64,000 nt of DNA from Euptelea pleiosperma (lineage: Eukaryota; Streptophyta; Magnoliopsida; Ranunculales; Eupteleaceae). The notes under the pieces were generated by a model, which was not told the DNA's origin, ran no database searches, and saw only the letters and a program-made list of their open reading frames with translations. Location of the stretch: positions 10,219,464 through 10,283,463 of the forward strand of contig CM068548.1 in the NCBI GenBank assembly GCA_035048495.1, given 5' to 3'. Below, piece after piece: positions 62,067-64,000 of this stretch. A program made the position numbers and the translations under genes. Each line of letters opens with the position of its first letter. Positions within the stretch are counted from its first letter, which is position 1.

Positions 62067-62649
62067 TAAGATCTCTCTCGATCTATCTCTCTTCGATGAA
62101 AACCAGAAATGTTCTATGAGGTTTTTCGTCGACCTCGGAGACCGATATATATGGGTTGATTGTGTAAGACGTCTTTGCCCTCCTCTCTGCGGACTGATTA
62201 CAGTACAGCCCCGTTGGCACTATCCTCCGCTTCATCTTCTCATGTGTAGCTTGATTGCATCGACCTTTAATTTCAATCTCTTCTTCTGTACATGAGCATG
62301 TTGTTGAATCTCCCTTTATTTGGTCTTTCTAGCTCGGCTGCTGCGATAAATATAGTTTATCTTTTAGAGGATAGAGCTTCTGGGTATGATAGTTTTGGAA
62401 GTTTTGGTTGCTTTTTGTTGTCTTGTGATGGGGTTTTTGTGGGTCTTCTGCTTTCTGTACTTGTTAGCTGTTTTCTGGGTTTATTTTTTTAAATTTCAAT
62501 ATTTTTTTCTGAGCTTATATGGACTTTTAATGTGCTTGAAGGAACCAAATAACTCGGCAAGACAGCGTAGAAACCATAAACGCAGATTTTATTTTTGAGG
62601 GATTTGATTTCTTGGTGAAGCTTAAACCCTAAAACCCCATAAAAGAAGA

Positions 62650-62875
62650 TGACACAAAAAGCCAATTTATTCAAAGGGCAGCAGAAGAAGAAGTCCATTC
62701 CTCCCAACCGCCATGGCAAACCCCCTACCACTCGCAAAGGTAAATAATTAATGTGGTTCTTTTTATAATTCAAATAAATCTCTCTCTCTCTCTCTCTCTC
62801 TCTCAAACTGATTGATTTGCAGGTAAGAAATTCGTGAAGCCCTCAAAGATCACCAAGGACATGGATGCCGACCGT
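62650..62875 (+). CDS. UPF0390 / DUF2462 small basic protein, 5' part
   Basis: Two coding exons, 62650-62740 and 62823-62875, join in frame to give 48 residues: MTQKANLFKGQQKKKSIPPN, then RHGKPPTTRKGKKF and VKPSKITKDMDADR. This matches the conserved N-terminus of the UPF0390 family (related to Leydig cell tumour 10 kDa protein), typically 80-100 aa, Lys-rich and probably nuclear, function unknown. The start has an A at -3, with no upstream in-frame ATG after the proposed leader acceptor. The missing part (KFINHCNEV-like and the acidic tail) should be downstream. I did not find a convincing third exon before 64000, so the gene likely runs out of the window. It is divergent from KEA, about 1.7 kb apart from leader to start codon. 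Confidence 0.85.
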
Positions 62876-63187
62876 GTAAGCTCCCTTTTCTCTTTCTACT
62901 CTTTGCTTATAGTGGTAGCTATCAACATATTGGAGGTGTCTATTTTACTCTTTTTGTGCTCAATTTGCCTATTATTTTTATAAAAAGCACCATTTGATAA
63001 CTTTCAAATGCTTCATGACAAGATTTCCAGTGAAAATGCTCTTATGCGTTGAGATAATGATTCACTAAATAGTAGTTGAAGGGTATGAAGCATTCTGCTC
63101 TAATGTTACTGATGCTATACTATCAAATTTGAATCTTTTAGGGGGTAATCTATTACTTCAACATTCCCAGTCTACCCGTATCAGCAC

Positions 63188-63285
63188 GATGGGATACTGA
63201 TTTTGGTACTAGATACTGCATTGTTACTTTATGCATGATGGGATGCTGATATTGGTACTAGATACTACTTGGATACTTTATGCAG
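63188..63285. repeat. 49-bp tandem duplication
   Basis: Units 63188-63236 and 63237-63285 (gatgggat.ctgat.ttggtactagatact) lie in the second intron of the UPF0390 gene. They share the gggatac/gatact words with the block at 36240-36660. Confidence 0.8.
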
Positions 63286-64000
63286 TATAATTTGTTCATT
63301 TGTACCGTGCTATTGTTTATTTTATAAATGCCTAACAATTTACTTGTTGTTTTGTCAACAGAAATATATAAGTATTATGCCTTAACAAATTATGCTGCAA
63401 CAAACTTTGGAATATTACAAGTATCATTAGATTTGGAATGATATTAACACTAAAAATGATGCTAAAATAAAATTTAAAGCATGGTATGAACATATTGGAT
63501 GGGATACTTGTGTCCATATCTATGTCATAAATTTCAACAAATGAAGGTCGTAGCCCTGTTTTGCATACCAGTATCTGCATTCATATCCATGCCCATGTCT
63601 AGGCATCTTAGGAGATATAATTGTACCTCACCTAACGAAATTTGATCACATAGTGACTAACAATGGTGTCAACAGATGAACACTTGGTATGCCATCCACA
63701 AAATGGGTTGCTAATATTGCAATACATAAATCTCACATATACCTGCTATAAATTGGAGTTTTTTTGAAGTAAATGCCGTCTAAAAATAAAAGAGTACATG
63801 TACTTTTGCCTAGTTTATTGCCTGCAGGAAGGACAAACTATCAGTATTTACTCTTTTTAATTACTTTGATTCATTTTTACAACTATAGATAAGAAATGTG
63901 CACTGTGGCATCCACCCACAGAATAATTTCCTGAAATTCTTCATTGAACTGCATCACGAGTAATTCTCAAGCTATGGGTGGAATCATTTGAACACCTCAT

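Noticed and set aside
63830..63870. Candidate last exon of the UPF0390 gene (EGQTISIY after an AG)
   Set aside because: Only a weak resemblance to the family EGGQLSIV segment, a stop after ten codons, and no upstream exon for the KFINHCNEV part; left out.
63920..63965. Candidate KFINHCNE-like exon (FLKFFIELHHE)
   Set aside because: The resemblance is partial, the order relative to the previous candidate is wrong, and a stop follows immediately.

Overview
The window is nuclear DNA of a flowering plant, probably a non-grass. The genes are split by many short exons with canonical GT-AG junctions, the flanks and introns are AT-rich, and the four recognisable host genes belong to plant families. 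Well over half of the sequence is transposable elements, mostly sitting inside introns. I cannot name the species.

Layout. (1) 1232-18315, plus strand: a nine-exon LPXA gene (mitochondrial UDP-GlcNAc acyltransferase of the lipid A-like pathway). Its third intron is about 13 kb because a non-autonomous LTR element (4387-12769) inserted there. A Copia element (7119-12697) then landed in the 3' LTR of the first element, and a third LTR element (12776-15556) inserted directly against its outer edge. Intron 7 holds a dead-on-arrival LINE with a 19-bp target duplication. (2) 18316-31300: gene-free, with a duplicated segment, a degraded Copia, a hAT element carrying a nested Mutator-type element, a tandem duplication, LINE tails and several MITEs. 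(3) 31632-33708, plus: a three-exon CCHC/1R-MYB (SHAQKYF) transcription factor, whose promoter carries a duplicated 45-bp box with TATCCA sites. (4) 33709-40632: gene-free, with MITEs and one unrecognised coding-like fragment. (5) 40633-60226, minus: a 20-exon K+ efflux antiporter of the KEA4/5/6 group. It is intact except for a one-base deletion near its C-terminus. Its introns hold a Ty3-like LTR element with a LINE in it, a Copia remnant and several foldback MITEs. (6) 62650 to beyond the end, plus: the first exons of a UPF0390 (DUF2462) small basic protein gene, divergent from KEA.

The genes are not functionally linked. They are ordinary housekeeping and regulatory loci. The interest lies in the intron-resident transposon layering, a captured ARFRP1 (Arf-like GTPase) fragment inside the non-autonomous LTR element, foldback MITEs that carry palindromic G-boxes to the upstream sides of LPXA and KEA, and the KEA frameshift. 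I saw no CRISPR array, no convincing tRNA or rRNA, and no complete autonomous transposon.
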